A stretch of DNA of 64,000 bases, from assembly GCF_012933465.1 (NCBI RefSeq), contig NZ_JABBND010000002.1, positions 248,001-312,000 on the forward strand, written 5' to 3'. This document shows positions 23,699-33,614 of the stretch, one piece after another. Origin of the DNA: Actinomycetospora sp. TBRC 11914. Lineage in GTDB: Bacteria > Actinomycetota > Actinomycetes > Mycobacteriales > Pseudonocardiaceae. The first letter of the stretch is position 1; each line of letters starts with the position of its first letter. The notes beneath the pieces are model-generated. The model searched no databases and had not been told where the DNA came from. It worked only from the letters and a program-made list of their open reading frames with translations. The position numbers and the translations under genes are program-made.

Positions 23699-24723
23699 TC
23701 GTCGTCGAGCTCCGCAAGCTCTTCCGGCGCCCCCGCACGTGGGTGACGATCGGGCTGCTGTGCCTGCTGCCCGCGATCGTCGCGGCGTTCCTGGCCTCGA
23801 CCCGGATCGCCCCGCCGCCCGGGCAGGGCGCCGCGTTCCTGTCCGCGGTGCTGCAGTCCGGATCGCTCTACCCGGCCGCGGCGCTCGCGCTGGTGCTGCC
23901 GATCTTCCTGCCGGTCGCGGTCGCCGTCGTCGCCGGGGACGCGGTGGCGGGGGAGTCGGGCGCGGGGACGCTGCGCTACCTGCTGGTGCGCCCGGTCCGC
24001 CGGACGGCGCTGCTGGGCGCGAAGCTCGTCTCGGTCATCGTGTTCGTGGTGGTGACGGTCGCGGCGGTGGCCGGGTCGTCGTACGTCGTGGGGGTGGCGC
24101 TGTTCGGGGCGGGTGACCCGGTCGCCGTCGTGAACGCGATCCCGCAGATCAGCGGGCCGGGCGGTGGCGGGAGCGGGGACGCGGGCTCATCGGGCTCGGC
24201 GGGGTCGTCGGGGACCGCGAACGGCCCGGCGGCGGCCGCGCCGGCGGCGCCCGGGGCGTCGCCGCCCGCGTCGGGGACGCCGGGCACCGGCTCGACCACC
24301 ACGAGCGACCCGACCGAGGCCCGCGACCGGGCGCAGGACTCGGTGTCGTCCCTGTCCGGGGCGCCGCTCTCGCCGGGCGACCTGGCGCTGCGGCTGCTCG
24401 GCGCGATGGGCTACATCACGATCTCGATGCTGGGCGTCGGGGCGATCGCGCTGTTCCTCTCGACGGTGACGGCGTCCTCGCTGGGGGCCACGCTCGGGGC
24501 GCTCGCCGCGCTGATCACGTCGCAGGTGCTGGTCACCCTGGACGCCGCCGCGTCGGTGACCCCCTACCTCCCGACCCGCTACTGGCTGGCCTGGATCGAC
24601 TTCTTCCGCGACCCCATCTTCCTGCGCGACATCCGCGCCGGGGTGCTCGTGCAGCTCGCCTACGTCGTGGTGCTCATGGCCGCGGCGTGGGCCAACTTCA
24701 CGACGAAGGACGTAGGTGCCTGA
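23695..24723 (+). CDS. ABC-2 type transporter permease with long Gly/Ser/Pro loop
   Basis: 342 aa. Six helices are predicted: ~18–37, 60–85, 105–128, ~225–250, 262–283 and 315–335. Between helices three and four lies a ~85-residue low-complexity segment rich in Gly, Ser, Ala, Pro and Thr (about 145–225). It should be extracytoplasmic and is unusual for the family. The ABC-2 motif GESGAGTLRYLLVRPVRR precedes helix three. The start GTG overlaps the ATPase stop. The last codons run into palindrome A, copy 3. Confidence 0.85.
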   Translation: MIVVELRKLFRRPRTWVTIGLLCLLPAIVAAFLASTRIAPPPGQGAAFLSAVLQSGSLYPAAALALVLPIFLPVAVAVVAGDAVAGESGAGTLRYLLVRPVRRTALLGAKLVSVIVFVVVTVAAVAGSSYVVGVALFGAGDPVAVVNAIPQISGPGGGGSGDAGSSGSAGSSGTANGPAAAAPAAPGASPPASGTPGTGSTTTSDPTEARDRAQDSVSSLSGAPLSPGDLALRLLGAMGYITISMLGVGAIALFLSTVTASSLGATLGALAALITSQVLVTLDAAASVTPYLPTRYWLAWIDFFRDPIFLRDIRAGVLVQLAYVVVLMAAAWANFTTKDVGA

Positions 24724-24783
24724 CGGCATGTGAGCAGAAAGTGCCGCTATAACAGCACTTACTGCTCACGAGACCGGAGGTCA
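24711..24783. repeat. Palindromic repeat A, copy 3
   Basis: Arms GTGAGCAGAAAGTGC (24730–24744) and GCACTTACTGCTCAC (24755–24769) flank CGCTATAACA. The outer halves GTAGGTGCC and GGAGGTCACC are weakly matched. It lies between the permease stop and the peroxidase start, and its right outer arm contains the peroxidase ribosome site (GGAGG). Confidence 0.75.
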
Positions 24784-24785
24784 CC

Positions 24786-25676
24786 TTGGCCATCGTCCAG
24801 TCCGGCATCCTCGCGCTCGGGACGTCGTCCCACGCCTACCTCGAGTTCGACCGGCGGCCCGGCACCGACGACGCCGCGCTCGTCGCGGCGGTCGCCGAGC
24901 TCGCGGCCACGGTCAAGACGACGGGCGCGACGGGGCTCGTCGTCGGGCTGCGCCCCGAGCTGTGGGCGGCGGTGGTCCCCGAGGAGGCCCCCGTCGTGCA
25001 CGGCTACGACGAGGCCGTCGTCGGCCCGGACGGGTTCACCATGCCCGCCACGCAGCACGACGTCGGGATCTGGCTGACCGGCGGCGGCCGCTCGATCGTC
25101 TTCGACGCCACCACGCACGCCGTGTCGACGCTGGCCCCGGTCGCCGCGCTCGCCGACGAGACCGTCGCCTGGTCGCACCACCACGACCGCGACCTCACCG
25201 GGTTCGAGGACGGCACCGAGAACCCGCCCGCGGCCGAGGCGGTCCGCGTCGTCGCGGTCCCCGACGGCCGGCCGGGCGCGGGCGGCTCGGTGCTGCTGCT
25301 GCAGAAGTGGGTGCACGACAGCGCGCAGTGGGACGCGCTGGACCGCGGCACCCAGGAGGACGTCATCGGCCGGACCAAGCCCGACAGCGTCGAGCTCGAC
25401 CCGAAGCCCGAGGACGCCCACGCCGCCCGCACCGACCAGGACACCTACGGCCACGTGTTCCGGCGCAACACCGCGTGGGGAGACACGTCCGCGCACGGGA
25501 CGATGTTCGTCGGCTTCTGCGCCGAGCAGGGCCCGCTCGCGGCGATGCTCGACGCGATGGCCGGCAAGGACGGCCCGCGGGACGCCCTGACCCGCTACAC
25601 CCGGGCGCTGACCGGGGCCTACTACGTGGTGCCGCCCGCCGACGCCCTCGCGGGACTCGCGCCCGCGGCGGGCTGA
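24786..25676 (+). CDS. Dye-decolorizing (DyP-type) heme peroxidase
   Basis: 296 aa. The DyP signature GFEDGTEN (139–146) has catalytic Asp142, and the proximal heme histidine is probably His223 (YGHVFRRN), with distal Arg close by. No signal peptide is present, so it is cytoplasmic or encapsulated; the length and motifs fit the bacterial B-type. No encapsulin gene is nearby, and the C-terminus (LAGLAPAAG) is not a clear targeting peptide. The start is TTG at 24786, 5 nt after GGAGGTC, preferred because it follows the ribosome site and begins the conserved fold. Confidence 0.9.
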   Translation: MAIVQSGILALGTSSHAYLEFDRRPGTDDAALVAAVAELAATVKTTGATGLVVGLRPELWAAVVPEEAPVVHGYDEAVVGPDGFTMPATQHDVGIWLTGGGRSIVFDATTHAVSTLAPVAALADETVAWSHHHDRDLTGFEDGTENPPAAEAVRVVAVPDGRPGAGGSVLLLQKWVHDSAQWDALDRGTQEDVIGRTKPDSVELDPKPEDAHAARTDQDTYGHVFRRNTAWGDTSAHGTMFVGFCAEQGPLAAMLDAMAGKDGPRDALTRYTRALTGAYYVVPPADALAGLAPAAG

Positions 25677-25690
25677 CGCCTCGCGGGTGG

Positions 25691-26545
25691 CTAGGAGGTG
25701 CCCGTCAGCACCGGTCGGCCGACGCCCTCGGCCTGCAGCTTCGAGCAGTCGCCGGGGACGGGGACCGGGAGCGGCCTGGTCCCCAGCGCCCGCAGCACCA
25801 GCCCGTCCGTCAGACCCGCCGTCGGGATCTGCCCGTGGTTGATCAGGATGCCGTCGCACACCGACTGGAGCCGGATCGAGTGCACGCCGGGCAGGGCCGC
25901 GGACTGCGGCGGGGTGACGACGTCGTCCTGGTCGGTCCACAGCGAGAGCCACGGGATGTCCGGGCGCGGGCCGGCGTCGAGCCGGGTGAGCAGGGCACTG
26001 CCCGGCGCGAGCTCCTGACAGGCGCGGGGGCACGCGCCGGGGACGAGCGCCCCGCCCGCGGCGGCGATGTCGGCGCCCTGGAGCGGGGACCCCAGGGTGA
26101 CGAGGCGGCGGATCGCCGGGGCGGTCGTCCCGGTCTCCAGGTAGAGCCACGACGCCACCCCGCCGGCGGAGTAGCCGACGAGGTCGACGCTGCGGGCCCC
26201 GTTGTGGCGGATGAGGTCGCGGACGGCGTCGTCGATGGCCGCGGCCTGGCCGGAGAAGTCGCCGGTCCCGCCGTCGGGGAGGGTCACGACGACGGCCGGG
26301 CGCCCGATGACGCGCAGCCGCAGCGCGAGCGCCTGCAGCGCCTGGGTGTTGCCGCCGAAGCCGGGGACGAGGACGACCGGCCCCATCTGGTTCGGGTCGG
26401 CCTTCGGTGGGACGGCGTACTCCCGGGCCACCGACACGGCCACCAGCGCCGAGACCGCCAGCACGGCCGCGGCCACCACCAGCACGAACAGCCGGCGGCG
26501 GGGGGCGAGACCGCCGAGCGGGGCGCGGTCGGGCCAGCGGGTCAC
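25691..26545 (-). CDS. Membrane-anchored or secreted lipase-like alpha/beta hydrolase
   Basis: 284 aa. A basic N-terminus and hydrophobic helix (~19–40) act as signal or anchor. The hydrolase core has an oxyanion segment VVLVPGFGGNT (56–66), the nucleophile elbow GYSAGG (~123–128), an acid in DQDDVV and a histidine in ILINHGQ. These order as a lipase class 2/triacylglycerol lipase fold. Four cysteines (ACPRAC, SVCDG, GDCSK) could form disulfides, consistent with an external location. It is convergent with the DyP gene, 14 bp away. Confidence 0.8.
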   Translation of the reverse strand: MTRWPDRAPLGGLAPRRRLFVLVVAAAVLAVSALVAVSVAREYAVPPKADPNQMGPVVLVPGFGGNTQALQALALRLRVIGRPAVVVTLPDGGTGDFSGQAAAIDDAVRDLIRHNGARSVDLVGYSAGGVASWLYLETGTTAPAIRRLVTLGSPLQGADIAAAGGALVPGACPRACQELAPGSALLTRLDAGPRPDIPWLSLWTDQDDVVTPPQSAALPGVHSIRLQSVCDGILINHGQIPTAGLTDGLVLRALGTRPLPVPVPGDCSKLQAEGVGRPVLTGTS

Positions 26546-26581
26546 CGTCCCAGTGTGCCCGCGGGCGGCTGGGGGAGGCGT

Positions 26582-26587
26582 TAGCGT
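26582..26587 (+). promoter_or_regulatory. -10 box for leaderless SCO6745-family gene
   Basis: TAGCGT ends exactly 7 nt before the GTG at 26595. The same spacing and hexamer recur at 4610 and 44053. Confidence 0.55.
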
Positions 26588-26594
26588 GCGCGGC

Positions 26595-27485
26595 GTGGAG
26601 CCCGCTGTGATCGACCCCCCGGCCGTGTCCCGCCTCGCGCGCCGCCTCGAGCCCCTGCACTCGATGATCTACTTCGCGCCGGAGGTGGGTTCCGAGCTCG
26701 GCGAGCTCGGCATCGGGCACCCGCGGGCGCAGTACTTCGCGCAGCGGTCGGCCGCGATGGGCGCGGTCGGGCCCGGGGTCGTGGCGGCGACCTACTACAA
26801 CTTCAACCCAGCGCTGATCGCGCGCTTCGTGCCGATGGTGTGGACGGCGGCGGCGCCCGCCGACGTGCTCAACGCCCGGCTGCGGGCCGCCGACGGGGCG
26901 CTGCGCCGGCTGCTCGGCTCCGAGGTGTCCTCGCGGGGGTGCGAGCGCGCGTCGGTGCTGGCCCGCCGGGCGACCGAGGCGTGCCGCCCGGAGGACCGCG
27001 CGCTCTACGCCGCGCACGCCGACCTCCCCTGGCCCGACGAGCCGCACCTGGCGCTCTGGCACGCCGCGACGCTGCTGCGCGAGTACCGCGGCGACGGCCA
27101 CCTGCACGCGCTGCTGGGCGCCGGGGTCACCGGGCTCGAGGCGCTCGTCCTGCACACGGCCACCGGGAAGGGGTTCGTCGTGGAGGTGGCGCAGAAGACG
27201 CGCGGCTGGTCGCCGGAGCAGTGGGGGGAGGCGTCGGCCCGGCTGCGCGAGCGCGGGCTGCTCACCGCCGACGGCGGGCTCACCGACGCCGGCGCCGCGT
27301 TCCGGGACGGGACCGAGGCGGAGACGAACCGGCTGTCGACGGCGCCCTACGCCTCGCTGGGCGACGACGACGCCGCCGAGCTCGCGGAGCTGGCCGGAGG
27401 TCTCACGCGGACGATCCTCGCGGCGGGCGCGTTCCCGGATGGAGTGTTCGCGTCGGGGTCGGATCGGGCGACGGCGCGGGGCTGA
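26595..27485 (+). CDS. SCO6745-family protein
   Basis: 296 aa, mostly helical, cytoplasmic. It shows the conserved features of this actinobacterial family: HSMIYFAPE near the N-terminus, a central AATYYNFNP segment, WTAAAPADVLNARLRAAD, and HLALWHAATLLREYRGDGHL. A C-terminal winged-helix-like stretch reads TRGWSPEQWGEASARLRERG then LTADGGLT. Members are called SalK-like or helix-turn-helix proteins; no biochemical role is established to my knowledge. The GTG at 26595 is chosen because a TAGCGT box sits 7 nt upstream and no Shine-Dalgarno is present; a GTG at 26586 is also in frame. Confidence 0.8.
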   Translation: MEPAVIDPPAVSRLARRLEPLHSMIYFAPEVGSELGELGIGHPRAQYFAQRSAAMGAVGPGVVAATYYNFNPALIARFVPMVWTAAAPADVLNARLRAADGALRRLLGSEVSSRGCERASVLARRATEACRPEDRALYAAHADLPWPDEPHLALWHAATLLREYRGDGHLHALLGAGVTGLEALVLHTATGKGFVVEVAQKTRGWSPEQWGEASARLRERGLLTADGGLTDAGAAFRDGTEAETNRLSTAPYASLGDDDAAELAELAGGLTRTILAAGAFPDGVFASGSDRATARG

Positions 27486-27808
27486 CCGTCAGGAACGCCT
27501 CGTTGCAGACACTGGACGTCCGGACACCGGCGTTGATCTTCGACCGCGTCGGGGGCGGTGCGCGGATTCAGCGGCGCCGCGCCGACGGGGCGATGCGACG
27601 CGCCACCGACATCGACCGCGGGCGGGGGCGAGCCGTGCGGCGCGCCGACCCGCTGCGCCGCCACCGAGTCGCCGCGACGCGGTCACTCCGAAGTGGTCGC
27701 GGTCCGGGCCCCGAGGGTCGGCGCACCCAGGGAGTCACTGTGCGTCGAGCGGATCTCCGTCGGGCGTGCAGTGACTCCCTGATCGTGCTGGCCGTCTGAC
27801 CGGCGGCA
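27486..27808. other. Non-coding gap with repeat C copy 1
   Basis: A 323-bp gap between convergent genes. Apart from the 52-bp palindrome at 27729–27780 I see only GC-rich sequence with short accidental frames. Confidence 0.5.
27729..27780. repeat. 52-bp palindromic repeat C, copy 1
   Basis: Arms AGGGAGTCACTG (27729–27740) and CAGTGACTCCCT (27769–27780) enclose a 28-bp centre. The whole 52 bp is identical to 28640–28691, as is the following GATC. Confidence 0.85.
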
Positions 27809-28459
27809 TCAACGCGAGGCGGGCTGGCGAGCCAGGTACACGAGGTCGCGCGCTATGGCGTCCCGGTAGGGATCATCACGGATGTAGCAGGCCGCCTGAT
27901 CCGCACCGCGGATGCACGCCAGGATGTCCGCCTGTGCCGAGTCGCCCAGCCGGTTCCAGCCGGAGCGGGCAGCAAGGAGGGCGTAGTACTGCTCGTTGCC
28001 GTTCGCGGAGTCGAGCACGCTCTGCACGACGACGTCCGGGTCCGTGAGCTCGGGGTGGCCGATCATCGCGGCAAGTGCGACGACCCGGCCGGTGTCGCCG
28101 CTCGCCACCAGGTCCTCGACATCTGCGTTGGTGAGCCGCAGTCCAGGGCCCCGGTGGATCAGGGGCGCAAGGGCGTCGTCCATCGCGGCGATCCTCTCCG
28201 GGCCGGGTGACGACTCCCGGGAACGGGCCAGATCGTCGACCGCATCAGCAAGGCCGACGCGCAGCTCCCGCACCGAGTGTTCGAGGGCCTGCTGGAGATA
28301 GAAGAGCGGTGCCACGAGCAGGAGCGTCGTACCGACGTTGACCAGGACGCTCTGGCCCCAGTCGTCGGGCACGAAGTACGCCCACACCACGAGCGCTACG
28401 CCGACGGCCGCCGCACTCGACGTGATCGTCACTCGATGGCGCACGAGAAAGTCCGACAT
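27809..28459 (-). CDS. Two-helix membrane protein of unknown function, atypical composition
   Basis: 216 aa from an ATG at 28459. There are two membrane helices (~10–28 and ~38–55), then a ~160-residue cytoplasmic, mainly helical domain. That domain is rich in Asp/Ala (VGLADAVDDLARSRES, LTNADVEDLVASGDTGRVVALAAMIGHPELTDPDVVV) and has cysteines at LACIRGADQAACYI. Codon use is visibly less GC-biased at third positions than in neighbours. The gene is bracketed by two identical 52-bp palindromes in direct orientation. Together these suggest acquisition as a unit. The layout (two TM plus a soluble effector-like domain) resembles membrane-associated defence or stress proteins, but I recognise no family. 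Confidence 0.65.
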   Translation of the reverse strand: MSDFLVRHRVTITSSAAAVGVALVVWAYFVPDDWGQSVLVNVGTTLLLVAPLFYLQQALEHSVRELRVGLADAVDDLARSRESSPGPERIAAMDDALAPLIHRGPGLRLTNADVEDLVASGDTGRVVALAAMIGHPELTDPDVVVQSVLDSANGNEQYYALLAARSGWNRLGDSAQADILACIRGADQAACYIRDDPYRDAIARDLVYLARQPASR

Positions 28460-28639
28460 CAGCTCAGCCCCCCGACCGGCCGCGAGAGGCCGGAGCGGCC
28501 CTCGTCACGGAGAGAGTGTGCCGAACGGGGGTAGGAGTACGGCCATCCGCTGAACGGGCGTTCCCTGCTCATGCCTCGATGTCGTGTTGGCGCCCGCTGA
28601 TGTTGCGACGGCTCCTCTGACCGACTCCGCGCGGCACCG

Positions 28640-28691
28640 AGGGAGTCACTGTGCGTCGAGCGGATCTCCGTCGGGCGTGCAGTGACTCCCT
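28640..28691. repeat. 52-bp palindromic repeat C, copy 2
   Basis: Identical to 27729–27780 and in the same orientation, 911 bp downstream. The two copies bracket the gene at 27809–28459. Confidence 0.85.
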
Positions 28692-28722
28692 GATCTCCGC
28701 CGCGCGCCGCGCCTGCCCACGC

Positions 28723-28965
28723 TCACGGCAGCCGCTGCGCCTCGTCGGAGGACCCCACCTCCCCGCGCGACCCGGCCCGCTTGGCGAGCCAGATGCCGCC
28801 GCCGATCACGAGCGCTCCCGCGATCACCCACCCGAGCGCCCCGAGCAGGAAGTGCACGAGCGGGATCACGACCCCGCCGAGCAGCACGAGCGCACCGATA
28901 CCGACCAGGACCCACACCACGATCTTCATGACGTCGAGCGTGCTCGCGCTGCCGGGCCGCGACAT
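28723..28965 (-). CDS. Small two-helix membrane protein
   Basis: 80 aa (or 68 aa if the ATG at 28929, starting MKIVVWVLVGIGALVLLGG, is used). Two hydrophobic helices (~14–34 and ~38–60) are joined by a short turn, with a basic then acidic tail (AKRAGSRGEVGSSDEA). Nothing indicates function. It is divergent from the FAD oxidoreductase, 50 bp away. Confidence 0.55.
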   Translation of the reverse strand: MSRPGSASTLDVMKIVVWVLVGIGALVLLGGVVIPLVHFLLGALGWVIAGALVIGGGIWLAKRAGSRGEVGSSDEAQRLP

Positions 28966-29015
28966 CGGGGTGCACCCTGATTTCCGGCTCAGGGAACTCC
29001 GACCCGGGGAGGGTC

Positions 29016-29981
29016 ATGAAGGTCACCGTCGTCGGCGCCGGCATCGTCGGGCTCGCGACGGCGGACGCGCTCGTCCGCCGCGGTCACGACGTCATCGTGC
29101 TCGAGGCCGACCGGCCGATGGGCGCCCGCAGCGCCGGCTCGTCGCGGATCTTCCGGCTCGCCCACGGCGACCCGGCCCTCGTCGCGGCGGCGGCGACGGC
29201 GCGGGACCTCTGGGAGGGGTGGTCGCAGCGCGCCGGCCGCCCGCTCGTGGGGACCGAGGGCACCGTCGTGTCCGGGCCGCGGGTCCCGCAGTGGGCCGAG
29301 GCGATGGCGGCCGCGGAGGTCGGGCACCGGGTCGGCGAGCCCCCCGCCGGGCTCCTGGGCAAGGTCGACGGCCCGGTGCTCGTCGACCCCGGCGGCGGCG
29401 CCCTCGACCTCGCCGGCGCCGGCCGGATGCTCACCGAGGCGCTGCGCGCGAACCTGCGGCCGGGCCGCGTCGTCGACGTCGACGAGCTCCTCGGCGACGC
29501 GGTGGTCGTGACGGCGGGCGCGGGCACGGCGGAGCTCGTCGCCCCGCTCGGGATCGAGGTCCCGCACCGGCTCTGCCACCACCTGCGGTTCTCGTTCCGC
29601 CTGCGCACCGCCCCGGGCACGGTCCCGCCCACCCACCTCGACGGCACCCTCGGACCGGCGCTCGGGTCCACCTACCAGCACCGCACGCCCGAGGGGCACT
29701 GGGCGATCGGCGGCCACCTGCCCGACGAGCTGACCACCACCGACCACCCCTTCGACGAGGTCCGGCGCCGCTCCCGCGAGGCCGTCACCGCCCACGTTGC
29801 CGAGCGGATCCCCGAGCTGGATTTGGAACCGGTCGGCGAGCTGCCCTGCACCCCGACGGCCGGGGGAGCCGACGGCGTGCACACCGCCCGCGTCGGGAAC
29901 GTCCACGTCCTCTGGGGCGAGAACCTCGCGAAACTGGCGCCGCTCCTCGGTGAACGGTTGGCGGACGCCGTCGAGATGTGA
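29016..29981 (+). CDS. FAD-dependent oxidoreductase (DAO family)
   Basis: 321 aa. The N-terminal dinucleotide-binding motif GAGIVGLATADALVRRGHDV (8–27) is followed by an acidic strand end (VLEAD). RSAGSSRIFRLAHGDP is typical of the D-amino-acid/sarcosine-oxidase-like fold. The C-terminal substrate domain ends with WGENLAKLAPLLGERLADAV, which contacts FAD in this family. At 321 aa it is somewhat shorter than sarcosine oxidases (~390). The substrate is probably an amine or amino acid, not specified by sequence. GGGGAGGGTC precedes the ATG, a strong ribosome site. Confidence 0.85.
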   Translation: MKVTVVGAGIVGLATADALVRRGHDVIVLEADRPMGARSAGSSRIFRLAHGDPALVAAAATARDLWEGWSQRAGRPLVGTEGTVVSGPRVPQWAEAMAAAEVGHRVGEPPAGLLGKVDGPVLVDPGGGALDLAGAGRMLTEALRANLRPGRVVDVDELLGDAVVVTAGAGTAELVAPLGIEVPHRLCHHLRFSFRLRTAPGTVPPTHLDGTLGPALGSTYQHRTPEGHWAIGGHLPDELTTTDHPFDEVRRRSREAVTAHVAERIPELDLEPVGELPCTPTAGGADGVHTARVGNVHVLWGENLAKLAPLLGERLADAVEM

Positions 29982-30079
29982 GCGGTCGAACGCGAGGCGA
30001 GGCACTCCTCCGGCACGGGCCGCGGATCACGGTCGGTAAACTGGAGGAGACCATCACCTCGGCAGGAAGCACCCTCCAC

Positions 30080-31998
<1,919 letters not shown>

Positions 31999-32002
<4 letters not shown>

Positions 32003-32583
32003 CCCCGGGGCCGGACCTCCACCGGCATCGTCGCCAGCACGTCCAGCGCCCGCATCTCCCGCTTGGCGGGGGAGCGGGCGAAGAACAGCAGGTCGAGCGG
32101 GTACCACAGCCCGATCCAGGCGATGACGAGGAAGACGCCGTTGCCGAGGACGTCCTGCAGGAACTGCGGGACGTCGGGGTCGAGGAAGTTCGTCGAGAGC
32201 ACCAGCCCGACGACGAACAGCGCCACGCCGCCCCGCAGCGACCACAGGCCCTGACGCCACAGCGACCGGCTCTCGCGCTCGACGCGCTCGGTGCGGGCCG
32301 CGCACCAGCGCCGCAGGCCGGCCTCGAGCCGCGCGGCGACGCCGTCGTCGGCGAGGGCGGCGGGGGGCAGCGTGAGGACCACGCGGCGTGGCCGACGGAT
32401 GCGGGGCCGGCCGAGGAGCTCGCCGAGGAGCTCGTCGACGCCGGGCATCCCGCGCACCTTCTCGCCGGGGGCCGCGTGGAGCGGGGCGAGCGGGTCGACG
32501 GCGAGCAGCTCGTCGGGCGCGCCCAGGTGGACCACGATCTCCTCGCGCGGTCCTGCTGTGGTCGCGGTGTCGGTCGTGCTCAT
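31999..32583 (-). CDS. Two-helix membrane protein of unknown function
   Basis: 194 aa from an ATG at 32583. The soluble N-terminal ~110 residues include EEIVVHLGAPDELLAVDPLAPLH and an Arg-rich stretch (RPRIRRPRRVVLTLPP). Two membrane helices (~118–134 and ~148–168) and a short cytoplasmic tail follow. It resembles an actinobacterial conserved membrane protein without assigned function. The start overlaps the stop of the CDF gene by 4 nt, so the two are cotranscribed and may work together. The stop codon is shared as CTAG with typA. Confidence 0.7.
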
Positions 32584-33491
32584 CGGGCCCACCTCGGATC
32601 TCTCGTGAAGGCGACGACGACGGAGCGCTCGTGGCCGAGCGCGGCGAGTCGGTCGTGCAGGTCGGCGCGCACCTCGTCGCAGTCGGCCACGGTCTGCACC
32701 GTCGAGGAGTCGTCGACCACGAAGTCGACCTCGACGTCGACCCGGGACCCGACCTGCGACGCGCGCACGAGGCCCTCGGGCATCCGGTAGCGCTCGCGGA
32801 CCGCGTCGACGGCGTCCTGCAGGGCGGTCATCGTCTCCTCGGGCGGCGACATCGCCAGCAGTTCGCGCATCCCGCGCGCCACCAGTCCGGCCGGCACCCG
32901 CAGGAACAGCAGCGACACGAGCACGACCATGCCGGGGTCGACGTAGGCGGCGAGGTCGGCGCGGCCGGCGGCGACCAGGCCGGCGGCGATCCCGAACCCG
33001 GCGAGGACCCCGACCGAGAGCAGCGTGTCGCCCTGCCACTCGGCGGCCTCCGCCCGGACGAGGCCGCCCTGACCGCCGCGGCGCAGTACGAGGGTGACGA
33101 CGGTGCCGCCGAGGGTCGCGACGACGGCGTAGGCCAGGGCCCAGCCCGTGGCGACCTCCCGACCACCGGCGAGCAGGTCGGTGACCCCGCCGACGACGGC
33201 GTAGACCGACAGCGCGCCCAGGGCCAGGGCCTTCACGACGACGGCGACCGGCTCCACCTCCTCGCGTCCCCACGGGTGGGCGTCGTCGGGTCCCCGTCGG
33301 GAGATCCGCAGCGCGGCCACCGCGAGCAGCGACAGACCGATGGAGGCGAACGAGTACAGGCCGTCGAAGACGATCATGGACGAGCCGGTGAAGACCCCCC
33401 ACACGCAGGAGACGACGGCGAACGCGGCCGAGGCCCACACCGAGACCAGCAGCAGCCGGTGATCACGCCTCGTGTCCTCCGTCATCGGCAC
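32580..33491 (-). CDS. Cation diffusion facilitator-like transporter
   Basis: 303 aa. Six helices in the first ~205 residues are followed by a cytoplasmic ferredoxin-like domain (DVEVDFVVDDSSTVQTVADC and VVVAFTRD). The CDF helix-2 motif is SMIVFDGLYSFASIGLSLLAV and the helix-5 motif AEWQGDTLLSVGVLAGFG. The metal-site pattern is not classical: the second Asp of helix 2 is Ser, and the helix-5 His is not evident. Metal specificity or even transport is therefore uncertain. It is coupled to the downstream two-helix protein and divergent from the membrane protein at 33615. Confidence 0.75.
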   Translation of the reverse strand: MPMTEDTRRDHRLLLVSVWASAAFAVVSCVWGVFTGSSMIVFDGLYSFASIGLSLLAVAALRISRRGPDDAHPWGREEVEPVAVVVKALALGALSVYAVVGGVTDLLAGGREVATGWALAYAVVATLGGTVVTLVLRRGGQGGLVRAEAAEWQGDTLLSVGVLAGFGIAAGLVAAGRADLAAYVDPGMVVLVSLLFLRVPAGLVARGMRELLAMSPPEETMTALQDAVDAVRERYRMPEGLVRASQVGSRVDVEVDFVVDDSSTVQTVADCDEVRADLHDRLAALGHERSVVVAFTRDPRWAR

Positions 33492-33614
33492 ACAGGTGAT
33501 CGTGGCGGTTCCGTGCGCGGAGGTCGAGAGCGATCAATCCGTGACCTGCAACGATCTCGCGTCCGCGCGCCACGTCGGTCACCCTGGGTCGTCGACGACC
33601 TGGAGGGCCCCCGG

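Noticed and set aside
27729..28691. CRISPR-like repeats
   Set aside because: Only two 52-bp palindromes 911 bp apart with a gene between; no regular spacers and no cas genes anywhere in the window.
29978..30079. Longer TypA start at 29978
   Set aside because: It would begin inside the end of the FAD oxidoreductase gene and add 34 non-conserved residues; the GTG at 30080 follows AGGAAG and starts the conserved region.
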